A DNA stretch of 31,980 bases from a virus, in IMG/VR virus record IMGVR_UViG_3300008113_001033, positions 1 through 31,980 of that record; one strand, 5' to 3'. The position numbers and the translations under genes were made by a program. Below are positions 9,214-17,089 of this stretch, one piece after another (position 1 is the first letter of the stretch; each line of letters starts with the position of its first letter). The notes beneath the pieces are model-generated. The model ran no database searches. It saw only the letters and a program-made list of their open reading frames with translations, and was not told the origin of the DNA.

Positions 9214-9399
9214 ATGGCAAAACAAAAAACAGTAAGTAAGACAAGTCCTAAAGGCGGTAAAAGAGGATGCCTATGTGAAGACGGAACGTACAAGGCAAAA
9301 TGCTGCACAGGCGAATTGCAAAATCAAGGAGTTGGTAGTACGGTAAATCAAGTTGCAAGTAACGTGGTAAACACGAATACGGTAAGACAGATTAATTAA
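9214..9399 (+). CDS. Small cysteine-containing virion-associated protein
   Basis: A 61-residue protein with a basic N-terminus and the cluster RGCLCEDGTYKAKCCTGELQ, four cysteines in 15 residues that could bind a metal. The C-terminus is Asn/Val/Thr-rich. Similar small RGC.C..G...CC proteins occur next to head genes in Flavobacteriia phages, from memory. It starts four bases after the previous stop. Function unknown, possibly a minor head decoration protein. Confidence 0.5.
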   Translation: MAKQKTVSKTSPKGGKRGCLCEDGTYKAKCCTGELQNQGVGSTVNQVASNVVNTNTVRQIN

Positions 9400-9422
9400 A
9401 AATACAACAGAATAAAAACACG

Positions 9423-9438
9423 AAAGTTATTAAGTTAT
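9423..9438 (+). promoter_or_regulatory. Repeated upstream element, copy 2
   Basis: AAAGTTATTAAGTTAT, a direct repeat of AAGTTAT with an 8-base period, ends two bases before the ATG at 9441. It differs at one base from the element at 6843-6858 and shares AAGTTATTA with the sequence before 11700. It may mark late transcription or translation starts. Confidence 0.35.
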
Positions 9439-9440
9439 AA

Positions 9441-10061
9441 ATGTTAAATATGAAAAAGAACGTAATCAATCAAATTAAAGAACTTCTCGGGATGGAAGTT
9501 AAATTAGGTACTATGAAACTTTCAGACGGAGTAACGGTATTGGAAGCTGAAGTGTTTGAAGCAGGAGCAGAAGTTTTTATAGTTGCTGAAGACCAAAAAA
9601 TTGCTTTGCCAATTGGAGAGTATGAATTGGAAGATTCTCGAATTTTGGCAGTAGTTGAGGAAGGTATTATTTCTGAAATTAAAGACGCAGTTGCTGAAGA
9701 GGAAATGCCGATGGAAGAGCCAGAAGCAGAATCAGAGGTAGAAGTTGAAGCAGAAGCTGAAGCACCGAGAGACATTAAAAAGACGGTTGAATCTATCGTT
9801 AAAGAAACGTTCTTCTCAGAAATGGAAGCACTTAAAATCGAAAACGAAGAGTTGAAAGCTAAATTAGAAATGTTTTCAAAAGTTGAGCCTACTGCAGAAG
9901 TTGCTACTGAAGAAACTATTGAAGAGAATAAGGTTGAATTAGAGGAAGTATCTCCTATCACTTTCAATCCTGAGAATGTAAATAAAGTAGAAGGATTTAA
10001 ATATGCTTCTAAAAGAGCAAAAACAACAATGGATTCTATCCTTGAAAAATTAAATAAATAA
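9441..10061 (+). CDS. Head scaffolding protein
   Basis: A 206-residue, strongly acidic protein directly upstream of the major capsid gene, the usual scaffold position. The N-terminal 80 residues look like a small beta-rich fold (TMKLSDGVTVLEAEVFEAGA). The middle is almost all Glu, Ala, Val and Pro (about residues 90-110), followed by a coiled coil (FFSEMEALKIENEELKAKLE). The C-terminus is basic (YASKRAKTTMDSILEKLNK), as expected for the part that contacts the capsid protein. A second in-frame ATG at 9450 is an alternative start. The protease at 6857 is its likely processing enzyme. Confidence 0.65.
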   Translation: MLNMKKNVINQIKELLGMEVKLGTMKLSDGVTVLEAEVFEAGAEVFIVAEDQKIALPIGEYELEDSRILAVVEEGIISEIKDAVAEEEMPMEEPEAESEVEVEAEAEAPRDIKKTVESIVKETFFSEMEALKIENEELKAKLEMFSKVEPTAEVATEETIEENKVELEEVSPITFNPENVNKVEGFKYASKRAKTTMDSILEKLNK

Positions 10062-10088
10062 ATAATAAACTAATAATTTAAAAAAAAG

Positions 10089-10985
10089 ATGGCAACTACA
10101 ACATCAATCACTACAAGTTATGCTGGCGAATATGCTGGTAAATACATAGCTGCGGCTTTGTTATCTGCTCCAACTTTAGAGCAAGGTGGATTAACTATCC
10201 ATCCAAATGTTAAGTACAAGCAAGTTATTCAAAAAGTAGCTACTGACGGAATCGTTAAGAACGCTACTTGTGACTTCGATGCTACTTCAACTATTACTTT
10301 GACTGAAAAGGTATTGAATCCTGAAGAGTTCCAAGTTAACCTACAACTTTGTAAAAAAGACTTTCACCAAACTTGGCAGGCGGCAGAGATGGGTTACGGA
10401 GCATTCGATGTTCTTCCTAAGTCTTTCGCTGACTTCCTTATTGCTCACGTAGCTGAGAAAGTTGCTTCTTCTATGGAATCAACAATTTGGACAGGAGTTA
10501 ACGCTACGGCAGGTCAGTTTGCAGGTATTATGACGCAACTTACTACAGATGCTGATTTACCAGCTGCACAAGAAGTAGCAGGTACTACAGTAGATGCAAG
10601 TGATGTTATCGCTGAAATTGGAAAAATCGTAGATGCTTGTCCTGCACGTTTGTATGGTTTGGGTGGGTTTGCTGCATCAGGTTTAGGTGCTAATGGTGTT
10701 AACGCACAAGGTACACAATGGTACACTAACGGTTCACTTTCATTCGATGGTATTCCAATCTTTATGGCTAACGGAATGGCTGATAATACAGGACTTTTGG
10801 CTCAGTCTTCTAACCTACACTTCGCTACAGGATTGTTAAATGATATGAACGAGGTTAAGGTTTTGGATATGAGTGAATTAGATGGTTCTCAAAATGTACG
10901 TGTAATTATGCGATTTACTGCTGATGCGAAATACGGATTTGCAGGAGATTTAGTTACTTACGGAATCACTAACTCTGCTAACTAA
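10089..10985 (+). CDS. Major capsid protein, possibly with an in-frame deletion
   Basis: This 298-residue protein is the major head protein of an HK97-like Bacteroidota phage: ATTTSITTSYAGEYAGKYIA at the start, NPEEFQVNLQLCKKDFHQTW in the middle, and SLSFDGIPIFMANGM, NEVKVLDMSELDGSQNVRV and DLVTYGITNSAN at the end. Codon use is noticeably less A-rich than in its neighbours, as expected for a highly expressed gene, and a strong terminator follows. At residue 190 the sequence reads CPARLYG then LGGFAASGLGANG. In related proteins as I remember them, about 20-25 residues stand between these two motifs, so an in-frame deletion of part of the capsid fold is suspected. Confidence 0.8.
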   Translation: MATTTSITTSYAGEYAGKYIAAALLSAPTLEQGGLTIHPNVKYKQVIQKVATDGIVKNATCDFDATSTITLTEKVLNPEEFQVNLQLCKKDFHQTWQAAEMGYGAFDVLPKSFADFLIAHVAEKVASSMESTIWTGVNATAGQFAGIMTQLTTDADLPAAQEVAGTTVDASDVIAEIGKIVDACPARLYGLGGFAASGLGANGVNAQGTQWYTNGSLSFDGIPIFMANGMADNTGLLAQSSNLHFATGLLNDMNEVKVLDMSELDGSQNVRVIMRFTADAKYGFAGDLVTYGITNSAN

Positions 10986-11005
10986 TATTAACTAATTAAA
11001 TAATC

Positions 11006-11038
11006 GGGGAGGGCGGTTTTTCTTCCCTCCCTTTTTTT
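11006..11038 (+). terminator. Rho-independent terminator after the capsid gene
   Basis: GGGAGGG at 11007-11013 pairs with CCCTCCC at 11025-11031 around an 11-base loop, followed by seven T. It ends the highly expressed capsid transcript and separates it from the tail tube gene. Confidence 0.85.
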
Positions 11039-11060
11039 ATAACATTTAAAATTTTAACAA

Positions 11061-11612
11061 ATGAGCTGTGATATTGCAAACGGAAGAATAGAGCCTTGTA
11101 AAGATGCGGTAGGTGGTTTAGATGCTATCTACATTATCAACTATGGGGATTATTCTTACCCAGAAGATTTAACGTATAACGTTACCAACACAGATGTCAT
11201 TGATGACATTAACGGCGTAACATCCGTGTATAAATTCGAACTTAAAGGAACTAACTCTTTTGAGCAAACGATAAACTCTTCAAGAGACAACGGAACTACT
11301 TTTGTAGAGCAGGTTTTAGTTGCTAACTTAAAAAAGCAAGATGTAGCTACCCATAAAATGGTTAAGTTACTTGCTTACGGAAGACCTCACATTATCGTAA
11401 GAAATCGTAACAATCAGTTCTTTCTTGCAGGTGTAGAGAGAGGAATGGATGTAACTGCGGGAACTATCTCTAACGGGACTGCGCTTGGAGATTTCTCTGG
11501 ATACACTTTGACGTTCACAGGAATGGAGAACATCCCTGCAAACTTCTTGGATTGTTCAACTGAGGCAGGGCTTGAAACAGTTCTTTCTGGTGCCACTATT
11601 GTAACCGTATAG
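11061..11612 (+). CDS. Major tail tube protein
   Basis: A 183-residue, beta-rich protein (SCDIANGRIEPCKDAVGGLDAI at the start, YTLTFTGMENIPANFL near the end). Its size, lack of membrane segments and place just after the capsid gene, flanked by terminators on both sides, fit the major tail tube subunit. The motif with GRPHIIVRNRNNQFFLAGVE is one I associate with tail tube proteins of Flavobacteriia phages. Codon use is similar to that of the capsid gene, suggesting high expression. The assignment is inferred from context and pattern. Confidence 0.65.
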   Translation: MSCDIANGRIEPCKDAVGGLDAIYIINYGDYSYPEDLTYNVTNTDVIDDINGVTSVYKFELKGTNSFEQTINSSRDNGTTFVEQVLVANLKKQDVATHKMVKLLAYGRPHIIVRNRNNQFFLAGVERGMDVTAGTISNGTALGDFSGYTLTFTGMENIPANFLDCSTEAGLETVLSGATIVTV

Positions 11613-11637
11613 TTTTTCTTTCATAATAGTTGGATTA

Positions 11638-11665
11638 GGGTAGCTTCGGTTACCCTTTTCTTTTT
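11638..11665 (+). terminator. Rho-independent terminator with UUCG loop
   Basis: GGGTAGC at 11638-11644 pairs with GTTACCC at 11649-11655 around a TTCG tetraloop (one G-T pair), followed by TTTTCTTTTT. It closes the tail tube gene, so capsid and tube genes each have their own terminator. Confidence 0.8.
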
Positions 11666-11686
11666 AAAAACAATTTGATGTGCTTT

Positions 11687-11699
11687 AAGTTATTATAGT
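11687..11699 (+). promoter_or_regulatory. Repeated upstream element, weak copy 3
   Basis: AAGTTATTATAGT just before the ATG at 11700 shares the first nine bases with the elements at 6844 and 9424, at the same distance from the start as in copy 1. This copy follows a terminator, so a new transcript or start signal would make sense here. Evidence is only the sequence match. Confidence 0.25.
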
Positions 11700-12032
11700 A
11701 TGATAGTATTAAATGTATCAGAACTTAGCCAAATTATTAGCTTCATTCCACGAGAGGAAAGCTATGATACTTTGGAGTTAACTGATGAGCAAACAAATGA
11801 TACAGCTGAAGTAGAAATATTGGATTCTGTAGTAGGAGAATATTACCACACTATAGAAGCTATATTTGATTTAGTTGAAAATCATTTCTATATGTTGGTA
11901 TTAAAAAACGGAAGTGATATAGTATTTAAGGATAAAGTATTCTGTACTAATCAGCCTATAGTATCTTTCAGCGTTAACAACGGGCAGTATACATCTTCTA
12001 CCACAACAAACGATTTTATAATTTATGAGTAA
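11700..12032 (+). CDS. Small structural-module protein, unknown function
   Basis: A 110-residue acidic protein (IVLNVSELSQIISFIPREES at the start, then NHFYMLVLKNGSDIVFKDKV and FCTNQPIVSFSVN). It overlaps the portal gene start by eight bases, so it is probably translated with the portal. The second half, with VFKDKVFCTNQ, resembles small virion-linked proteins seen in related phages. No catalytic or membrane features. Confidence 0.5.
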   Translation: MIVLNVSELSQIISFIPREESYDTLELTDEQTNDTAEVEILDSVVGEYYHTIEAIFDLVENHFYMLVLKNGSDIVFKDKVFCTNQPIVSFSVNNGQYTSSTTTNDFIIYE

Positions 12033-13794
12033 TCTACACATATTAAACTTAGCAAAATACGAAGCACCTGTCATTGAGGAATCAAAGAAGAATGAGTGGG
12101 TAACGTATGGAGAAAATAACTCTTACTATCAGTTCTTAATTGATAGATATAAAAACTCTACTACTAATAACGCTATTATAAATAATATTAGCCGTTTGGT
12201 ATATGGCAAAGGTTTAAGCGCAGTAGATGCTTCGAGAAAGCCTAATGAGTACGCTCAAATGATGTCTATGATTAACGCAGACGATATGCGTAAAGTAGTA
12301 TTAGATTTTGAGATGTTGGGACAAGCAGCGTTTCAAGTACATTATTCTAAGGATAGAAGCAAAGTATTAAAGGCTTATCATATACCTGTGCATCTTTTAG
12401 CACCTGAGAAGTGTAATAAAGACGGACAAATAGAAGCCTATTATTATTCGGATAATTGGGAAGATTTAAGAAACTATGCACCTAAGAGAATTCCTGCATT
12501 TGGATTCGGTAATGAGCAAGTAGAAATAATGTTCATTCAACCTTATTCGGTAGGGATGAAATATTTTAGCTATGTAGATTATCAAGGTGGCATCCCATAC
12601 GCAGTATTAGAGGAGGAGATATCAAGCTATTTAATTTCTGAGGTTCAATCTTCTTTTAGTTCACGCACGGTAGTGAACTTCAATAATGGACAACCAACAC
12701 CAGAGGAGCAAGATATTATCTCTTCTAAGGTTATGTCTAAACTTACAGGCGCAAATGGACAAAGAGTAATCGTAGCATTTAATAACAACGCTGAAAGTAA
12801 AACTACAATAGATTCTATACCTGTAGACAATGCACCCGATTTATACAATCAGTTGAGTGAGGAATGTATGCGTAAGATTATGTTATCGCATAACGTTACA
12901 TCACCACTTCTTTTTGGTATTGCTTCTTCAAATGGATTTAGTTCAAATGCGGATGAGTTACAAAACAGCTTTGTGTTATTTGATAACTTAGTTGTAAGAC
13001 CAAAACAAGAAGTATTGCTTAGTGCTATTGATAGAATCTTAGCAGTTAACGGAATCAGTCTTAACCTATTCTTTAGAACTCTTAAACCACTTGAATTTAC
13101 AGATTTAGAGAATGCACAAACCGAAGAGCAAGTAGCAGAAGAAACAGGAACTCAGTTAAGTTCAGAGGCTACGGATGAAGAGTTAGAAGTTTTATTAAAC
13201 GACTTAGCAGGAGAAGTCTTAGGAGACGAATGGGAGCGTGTTACAGAGCGTGAAGTAAAGGAAGGCAATACAAGTACTGAAGAGTGGGTAAATAATGCGT
13301 TAAATCCAAAGAAAAGCGTATTAGCACGTTTAGCATCTGTAATTAAATCAGAGCCGAGTAGAGAATCTAACTTAGACAAATCAGTTTATAAGGTTAGATA
13401 CGAATATTCAGAGCGATACAATAAAGCTAACTCACGAGAATTCTGTGTTAAAATGATGGCACGAACTGCAAACGGAGTAGTATATCGTTTAGAAGACATT
13501 GACAAAGCAAGTAGAGCAGGAGTAAATGAGCAATTAGGACATAAGGGGCAACCTTACGACTTGTTCAAATTCAAAGGTGGAGTTAATTGTTCTCACTATT
13601 GGAATGAGGTTCTTTATAAACTAAAGACTAAAAAAGATGGTAAAGGATATGTAGAGGATAAGTCTTTGAGTTCTTCTAACGAGGTTAATTCAATACCTAA
13701 ATCATACCAACCACGACCTACAGGCAACGCACAAAGCAAAGTAGCACCTATAGATATGCCTAACAACGGACATCACCCTAATTACGGAAAATAA
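12025..13794 (+). CDS. Portal protein fused to a C-terminal head-morphogenesis-like domain
   Basis: A 589-residue protein. Residues 1 to about 385 look like a portal of the Bacteroidota phage type (WVTYGENNSYYQFLIDRYKN, NNISRLVYGKGLS, and TSPLLFGIASSNGFSSNADE near residue 295). An acidic linker follows (about 365-400). Residues from about 453 (YKVRYEYSERYNK, REFCVKMMARTANGVVYR, DIDKAS, KGGVNCSHYWNEVLYK) resemble the C-terminal domain of Mu gpF-like minor head proteins. The portal forms the dodecameric DNA gate at the head vertex. Fusion to a minor head domain saves a separate gene, and none is seen nearby. The stop overlaps the adaptor ATG by one base. Confidence 0.7.
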   Translation: MSNLHILNLAKYEAPVIEESKKNEWVTYGENNSYYQFLIDRYKNSTTNNAIINNISRLVYGKGLSAVDASRKPNEYAQMMSMINADDMRKVVLDFEMLGQAAFQVHYSKDRSKVLKAYHIPVHLLAPEKCNKDGQIEAYYYSDNWEDLRNYAPKRIPAFGFGNEQVEIMFIQPYSVGMKYFSYVDYQGGIPYAVLEEEISSYLISEVQSSFSSRTVVNFNNGQPTPEEQDIISSKVMSKLTGANGQRVIVAFNNNAESKTTIDSIPVDNAPDLYNQLSEECMRKIMLSHNVTSPLLFGIASSNGFSSNADELQNSFVLFDNLVVRPKQEVLLSAIDRILAVNGISLNLFFRTLKPLEFTDLENAQTEEQVAEETGTQLSSEATDEELEVLLNDLAGEVLGDEWERVTEREVKEGNTSTEEWVNNALNPKKSVLARLASVIKSEPSRESNLDKSVYKVRYEYSERYNKANSREFCVKMMARTANGVVYRLEDIDKASRAGVNEQLGHKGQPYDLFKFKGGVNCSHYWNEVLYKLKTKKDGKGYVEDKSLSSSNEVNSIPKSYQPRPTGNAQSKVAPIDMPNNGHHPNYGK

Positions 13795-14294
13795 TGGCGG
13801 AAGCACTTTTAATATCGAGAACAGACTTAGTTAAATTTACTGCGGTAAATGGTAATGTAGATACAGATAAATTTATTCAGTTTATCAAAATAGCACAGGA
13901 CGTACACATACAAACTATGTTAGGTACAGACTTGTTAAATAGAATCAAAGCTGATATAATAGCAGATACTTTAGCTAATCCTTATTTAGACCTTTTAGTA
14001 GACTATGTAAAGCCTATGTTGATTCATTGGGCAATGGTAGAGTATTTACCTTTTGCAGCTTATACGATTGCTAACAAAGGAGTATATAAACACGATTCAG
14101 AGAACGCTACTACAGTAGAAAAAAACGAAGTAGATTTCTTAATCGAAAAGCAAAGACAAATAGCACAACACTACACACAAAGATTTGTAGATTATATGTG
14201 TTTTAACACGGCATCTTTCCCAGAGTATAATTCTAATTCAAATGGTGATATGTACCCAAGAGGAGAGAATAACTTAAATGGGTGGTATTTATGA
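13794..14294 (+). CDS. Head-tail adaptor (connector) protein
   Basis: A 166-residue, mostly helical protein starting on the last A of the portal stop. LLISRTDLVKFTAVNGNVDT, then KFIQFIKIAQDVHIQTMLGT and DLLVDYVKPMLIHWAMVEYL match the head-tail connector-like family that follows portals in Bacteroidota phages. The acidic/aromatic tail ends NNLNGWYL. It probably forms the ring below the portal. Confidence 0.6.
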   Translation: MAEALLISRTDLVKFTAVNGNVDTDKFIQFIKIAQDVHIQTMLGTDLLNRIKADIIADTLANPYLDLLVDYVKPMLIHWAMVEYLPFAAYTIANKGVYKHDSENATTVEKNEVDFLIEKQRQIAQHYTQRFVDYMCFNTASFPEYNSNSNGDMYPRGENNLNGWYL

Positions 14295-14398
14295 AGAAGT
14301 ACAAGGTAAAAGAAAACAATATACAAAAGTTAAAGTTATACTTAAAGAAAGTAGAGAAAGATGGCGAACACAATAGGATGGGGACAAGGCGTTCTTAA
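14291..14398 (+). CDS. Small basic protein, unknown function
   Basis: A 35-residue ORF with an ATGA overlap to the adaptor gene (KKYKVKENNIQKLKLYLKKV at the start), lysine-rich and helical. It overlaps the start of the next gene by 38 bases in another frame. The overlap style suggests it is translated; no function can be given. Confidence 0.4.
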   Translation: MKKYKVKENNIQKLKLYLKKVEKDGEHNRMGTRRS

Positions 14399-14585
14399 CA
14401 CGATTAGTTGGGGAGCAGATGGAAGTAGCGGTGGTTTAGAGACTACTAATTTACTTGCTGAGAATTCTGATTTCTTTGTTACACAATCGGGAGACTTTCT
14501 TATAGATGAGACATTATTTAATAGCGGAGGATTTGGAGCGATATACGATGCTTCTTATTCTGGCGAAACATTATTAGAACGATAA
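14361..14585 (+). CDS. Small GWG-repeat virion protein
   Basis: A 74-residue protein beginning ANTIGWGQGVLNTISWGADG, two copies of an N-T-I-x-W-G repeat. Related phages carry longer versions of this repeat in small tail or fibre proteins (from memory). The second half (LLAENSDFFVTQSGDFLIDE) resembles short beta-strand repeats seen at fibre tips. Probably a fibre-associated virion component. Confidence 0.5.
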   Translation: MANTIGWGQGVLNTISWGADGSSGGLETTNLLAENSDFFVTQSGDFLIDETLFNSGGFGAIYDASYSGETLLER

Positions 14586-14595
14586 AAAATACAAA

Positions 14596-15039
14596 ATGGC
14601 AGAGAAGAAAATAAGTGAACTAACGGCTAAAGGCGCAGCACTTGCGACTACGGATTTAATGGTTATATCTGAGGTATCAGGTGCATCGTATGTTACTAAG
14701 AGCGTTACAGGTGCGGATATAATTAATCCACGAGTTCAGTCTGTTGTGAGTGCAGCTACGGTTACGGCTACGTCTTTGAATGATTTAGTTAAGATTACTG
14801 CACAAGCTGCGGGACTTACTTTAGCTAACCCTACAGGAACTTTCGCTGAAGGACAGGCATTGATATTTAGAATCAAAGACAACGGAACTGCAAGAGCAAT
14901 TACATTCGGTGCTAATTTTAGAGCGGTAGGTGTTACTTTACCAACTACTACAACTATTAGCAAAACGACTTATGTAGGATGTATCTACAATTCTACAGAT
15001 ACTAAATTTGATGTTATAGCATCTTTAACTGAGGCATAA
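14596..15039 (+). CDS. Tail fibre/appendage protein
   Basis: A 147-residue protein. Its start (AEKKISELTAKGAALATTDL followed by LMVISEVSG) is the common attachment motif of phage fibre proteins in this host group. The rest is a small beta domain (ALIFRIKDNGTARAITFGAN, then VGCIYNSTDTKFDVIASL), typical of a short fibre knob. It is coupled to the large receptor-binding candidate by a one-base overlap. Confidence 0.6.
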   Translation: MAEKKISELTAKGAALATTDLMVISEVSGASYVTKSVTGADIINPRVQSVVSAATVTATSLNDLVKITAQAAGLTLANPTGTFAEGQALIFRIKDNGTARAITFGANFRAVGVTLPTTTTISKTTYVGCIYNSTDTKFDVIASLTEA

Positions 15040-16565
15040 TGTACTACGGATTATTAGGATTAGCGAGTAAAAAGGGCACAAGTTACGGCACACTAACAAC
15101 TGCGTGGATAGCTGCTACGGGAGAAACAGACTTGACTATCTTAGGTGCGTTGAATACACTTGAGAGTGACTTAACTACCTATGGACTGACTTCTAAGATG
15201 AAGGCATTGTATCCAATGGTAGGTGGTACTGCGGCAAAACATAAATTTAATTTTATGGATGCGCAAGATACTGATGCTGCTTATAGATTGGTATTTAATG
15301 GTGGGTGGACTCATTCAAGTACGGGAGCATTGCCTAATGGTACTAATGCTTTTGCTGATACTAAATTAAACGCAAGTACAGTTTTAGCATCTTTTAATAG
15401 TAATCATATTTCTTACTATTCAAGAACTCAAAATTTAACTGATTCAGCCAATATGGGAGGAGGTTCTGGTAGTGCTTATTTAACTTTAGAACGTAGTACA
15501 CAATGGAATGGAAACACTTTTTTAAATTTTGCTATTGACCCAACAACTTCATTATTTATAAATACAAGGACTGCAAATAATGTTCAAAAGTTATATAGAA
15601 ACGGAAGTCAATTAGGAAGCACAAATACAACTACAATTACTACTTCTGCAAATGCTGCTTTATATTTAGGAGCCAGAAATATTGGTGGAGGTAATCAATA
15701 TTCAGTAAGGGAGTGTGCTTTAGCATCAATAGGAGATGGATTAAATGACACCGAAGCATCTAACTTCTACACTGCGGTACAGACTTTTCAAACAACTTTA
15801 GGAAGACAAGTGGGTGTGCCTATCGTATCAGATTCAGATGCACAAGCATTCTTAAATGCTGCGGTAATTACAGATACTACACAAGCAACTGCGGTTAACA
15901 ATCTTGTAATAGGATTGAAAGCAGATAGTTTATGGACTAAGATGGCTGCAATCTATCCAATGGTAGGAGGTACTGCAACAGCTCACTCTTATAATTTAAA
16001 GAATACGGCAGCTAACCAAATCACTTGGTCGGGTGGTCTTACACATAGCAGTACGGGAGTTTTGCCAAATGGAGTGAATGGATTAGGTGATTTAAATTAT
16101 ATTCTTGCAACTTCAGTTAGTACATTAACACCACAAAATAATCATATTTCATTCTATTCAAGAACTGACAATTCAAGTGGTTATGATATTTATGGAACTG
16201 CTGCCACAAATCAATTGGGTATAATTGCTAAATATACTCCAAATGGAAAAGCATATTACATTGTAGATGGGACTTACTCTCCAAATGTTGCAAATGCAAA
16301 TGGCAATGGATTCTATTTAGGTGCTGCAAATTCAAGCAGTACAACTAAATTATTCAGAAATGGTTCTTCTATAGTTACGGGTAGCACTACACAGACATCA
16401 TTTGGAGGTTCAACTGGAAATATAAAATTGTTTACTGGTGATGGAACATATGGCAGTAAAGAATGTGCATTTGCATCAGTTGGTACGGGTTTATCAGACA
16501 CCGATGCAGCAAATTTCTATACACGAGTACAAACATATCAAACTGCATTAAGCAGAAACGTATAA
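15039..16565 (+). CDS. Receptor-binding protein with two LamG-like repeats
   Basis: A 508-residue protein with a short N-terminal segment and two tandem copies of a domain of about 210-240 residues. Copy 1 starts near residue 55 (KALYPMVGGTAAKHKFNF, GGWTHSSTGALPNGTNAF) and ends VQTFQTTLGRQV. Copy 2 starts near residue 306 (AAIYPMVGGTATAHSYNL, GGLTHSSTGVLPNGVNGL) and ends VQTYQTALSRNV. Composition and the conserved YxxR/LFRNGS strands fit a concanavalin/LamG-like carbohydrate-binding fold. It is probably the main host-recognition protein. Domain duplication with divergence could broaden binding. Confidence 0.6.
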   Translation: MYYGLLGLASKKGTSYGTLTTAWIAATGETDLTILGALNTLESDLTTYGLTSKMKALYPMVGGTAAKHKFNFMDAQDTDAAYRLVFNGGWTHSSTGALPNGTNAFADTKLNASTVLASFNSNHISYYSRTQNLTDSANMGGGSGSAYLTLERSTQWNGNTFLNFAIDPTTSLFINTRTANNVQKLYRNGSQLGSTNTTTITTSANAALYLGARNIGGGNQYSVRECALASIGDGLNDTEASNFYTAVQTFQTTLGRQVGVPIVSDSDAQAFLNAAVITDTTQATAVNNLVIGLKADSLWTKMAAIYPMVGGTATAHSYNLKNTAANQITWSGGLTHSSTGVLPNGVNGLGDLNYILATSVSTLTPQNNHISFYSRTDNSSGYDIYGTAATNQLGIIAKYTPNGKAYYIVDGTYSPNVANANGNGFYLGAANSSSTTKLFRNGSSIVTGSTTQTSFGGSTGNIKLFTGDGTYGSKECAFASVGTGLSDTDAANFYTRVQTYQTALSRNV

Positions 16566-16568
16566 ACT

Positions 16569-16826
16569 ATGAAACTAACAGACACAACACAAGCAGAATA
16601 TCCTAACTATGTAGGACTGCTTACACAGGTGCAGAAAAATCAATTAGTAGGTCAGCAATACACTGAGGATAGCTACTTCAATCCTATTCAAGATGCGGAT
16701 GACAATTGGATAATCTCAACTGAGGAGATGAACTTCTGCAATAATCAGACTTTCTTATGGGTTAAAGATTTGGATTTAATTGCTTATAATCCTAAACCTT
16801 TTCCTCCATTTCCACCTGTAAATTAA
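16569..16826 (+). CDS. Small fibre-associated protein
   Basis: An 85-residue protein beginning KLTDTTQAEYPNYVGLLTQV and containing QYTEDSYFNPIQDADDNWII, ending in a proline-rich PKPFPPFPPVN. This is a frequent gene after fibre proteins in Flavobacteriia phages, from memory; a tail-fibre assembly role is possible but unproven. Confidence 0.5.
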   Translation: MKLTDTTQAEYPNYVGLLTQVQKNQLVGQQYTEDSYFNPIQDADDNWIISTEEMNFCNNQTFLWVKDLDLIAYNPKPFPPFPPVN

Positions 16827-16836
16827 ATTAATTTAC

Positions 16837-16844
16837 TATCTTTG
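16837..16844 (+). promoter_or_regulatory. Candidate Bacteroidota -7 box (TATCTTTG)
   Basis: TATCTTTG fits TAnnTTTG and lies six bases before the ATG of the first lysis-region gene. No TTTG -33 element is present about 20 bases upstream, and the leader would be nearly absent, so this is tentative. Confidence 0.35.
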
Positions 16845-16849
16845 CCACT

Positions 16850-17089
16850 ATGGAACCTATAACGATAATTGAATCGGTAAAGAAACACGGAGTAACAGGA
16901 TTACTTTGTGTTTGTTTATGGTGGATGAATGGTAGACTATCAGACGTTGAAGAAAAGCTATACAATTGCTTAACGACTTCTAAATCGGTTAGTGCATCTA
17001 AACACGAACCTAACCACGTTCAACTCTTCGCTATACTTCCTGATAAACTAAAATTAAAATATGGAACTAAAAGAAAGATGGCTATCTAA
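16850..17089 (+). CDS. Small membrane protein of the lysis region
   Basis: A 79-residue protein with a hydrophobic stretch (HGVTGLLCVCLWWM, about residues 13-26) and a soluble tail (NGRLSDVEEKLYNCLTT). It overlaps the next small membrane protein by 29 bases and precedes the endolysin, so a holin or antiholin role is reasonable. No specific family recognised. Confidence 0.5.
   Translation: MEPITIIESVKKHGVTGLLCVCLWWMNGRLSDVEEKLYNCLTTSKSVSASKHEPNHVQLFAILPDKLKLKYGTKRKMAI

Noticed and set aside
9470-9967. Long minus-strand ORF opposite the scaffold gene
   Set aside because: Shadow of a Glu/Ala-rich gene; its Ser/Thr-rich product has no family features and all other genes are on the + strand.
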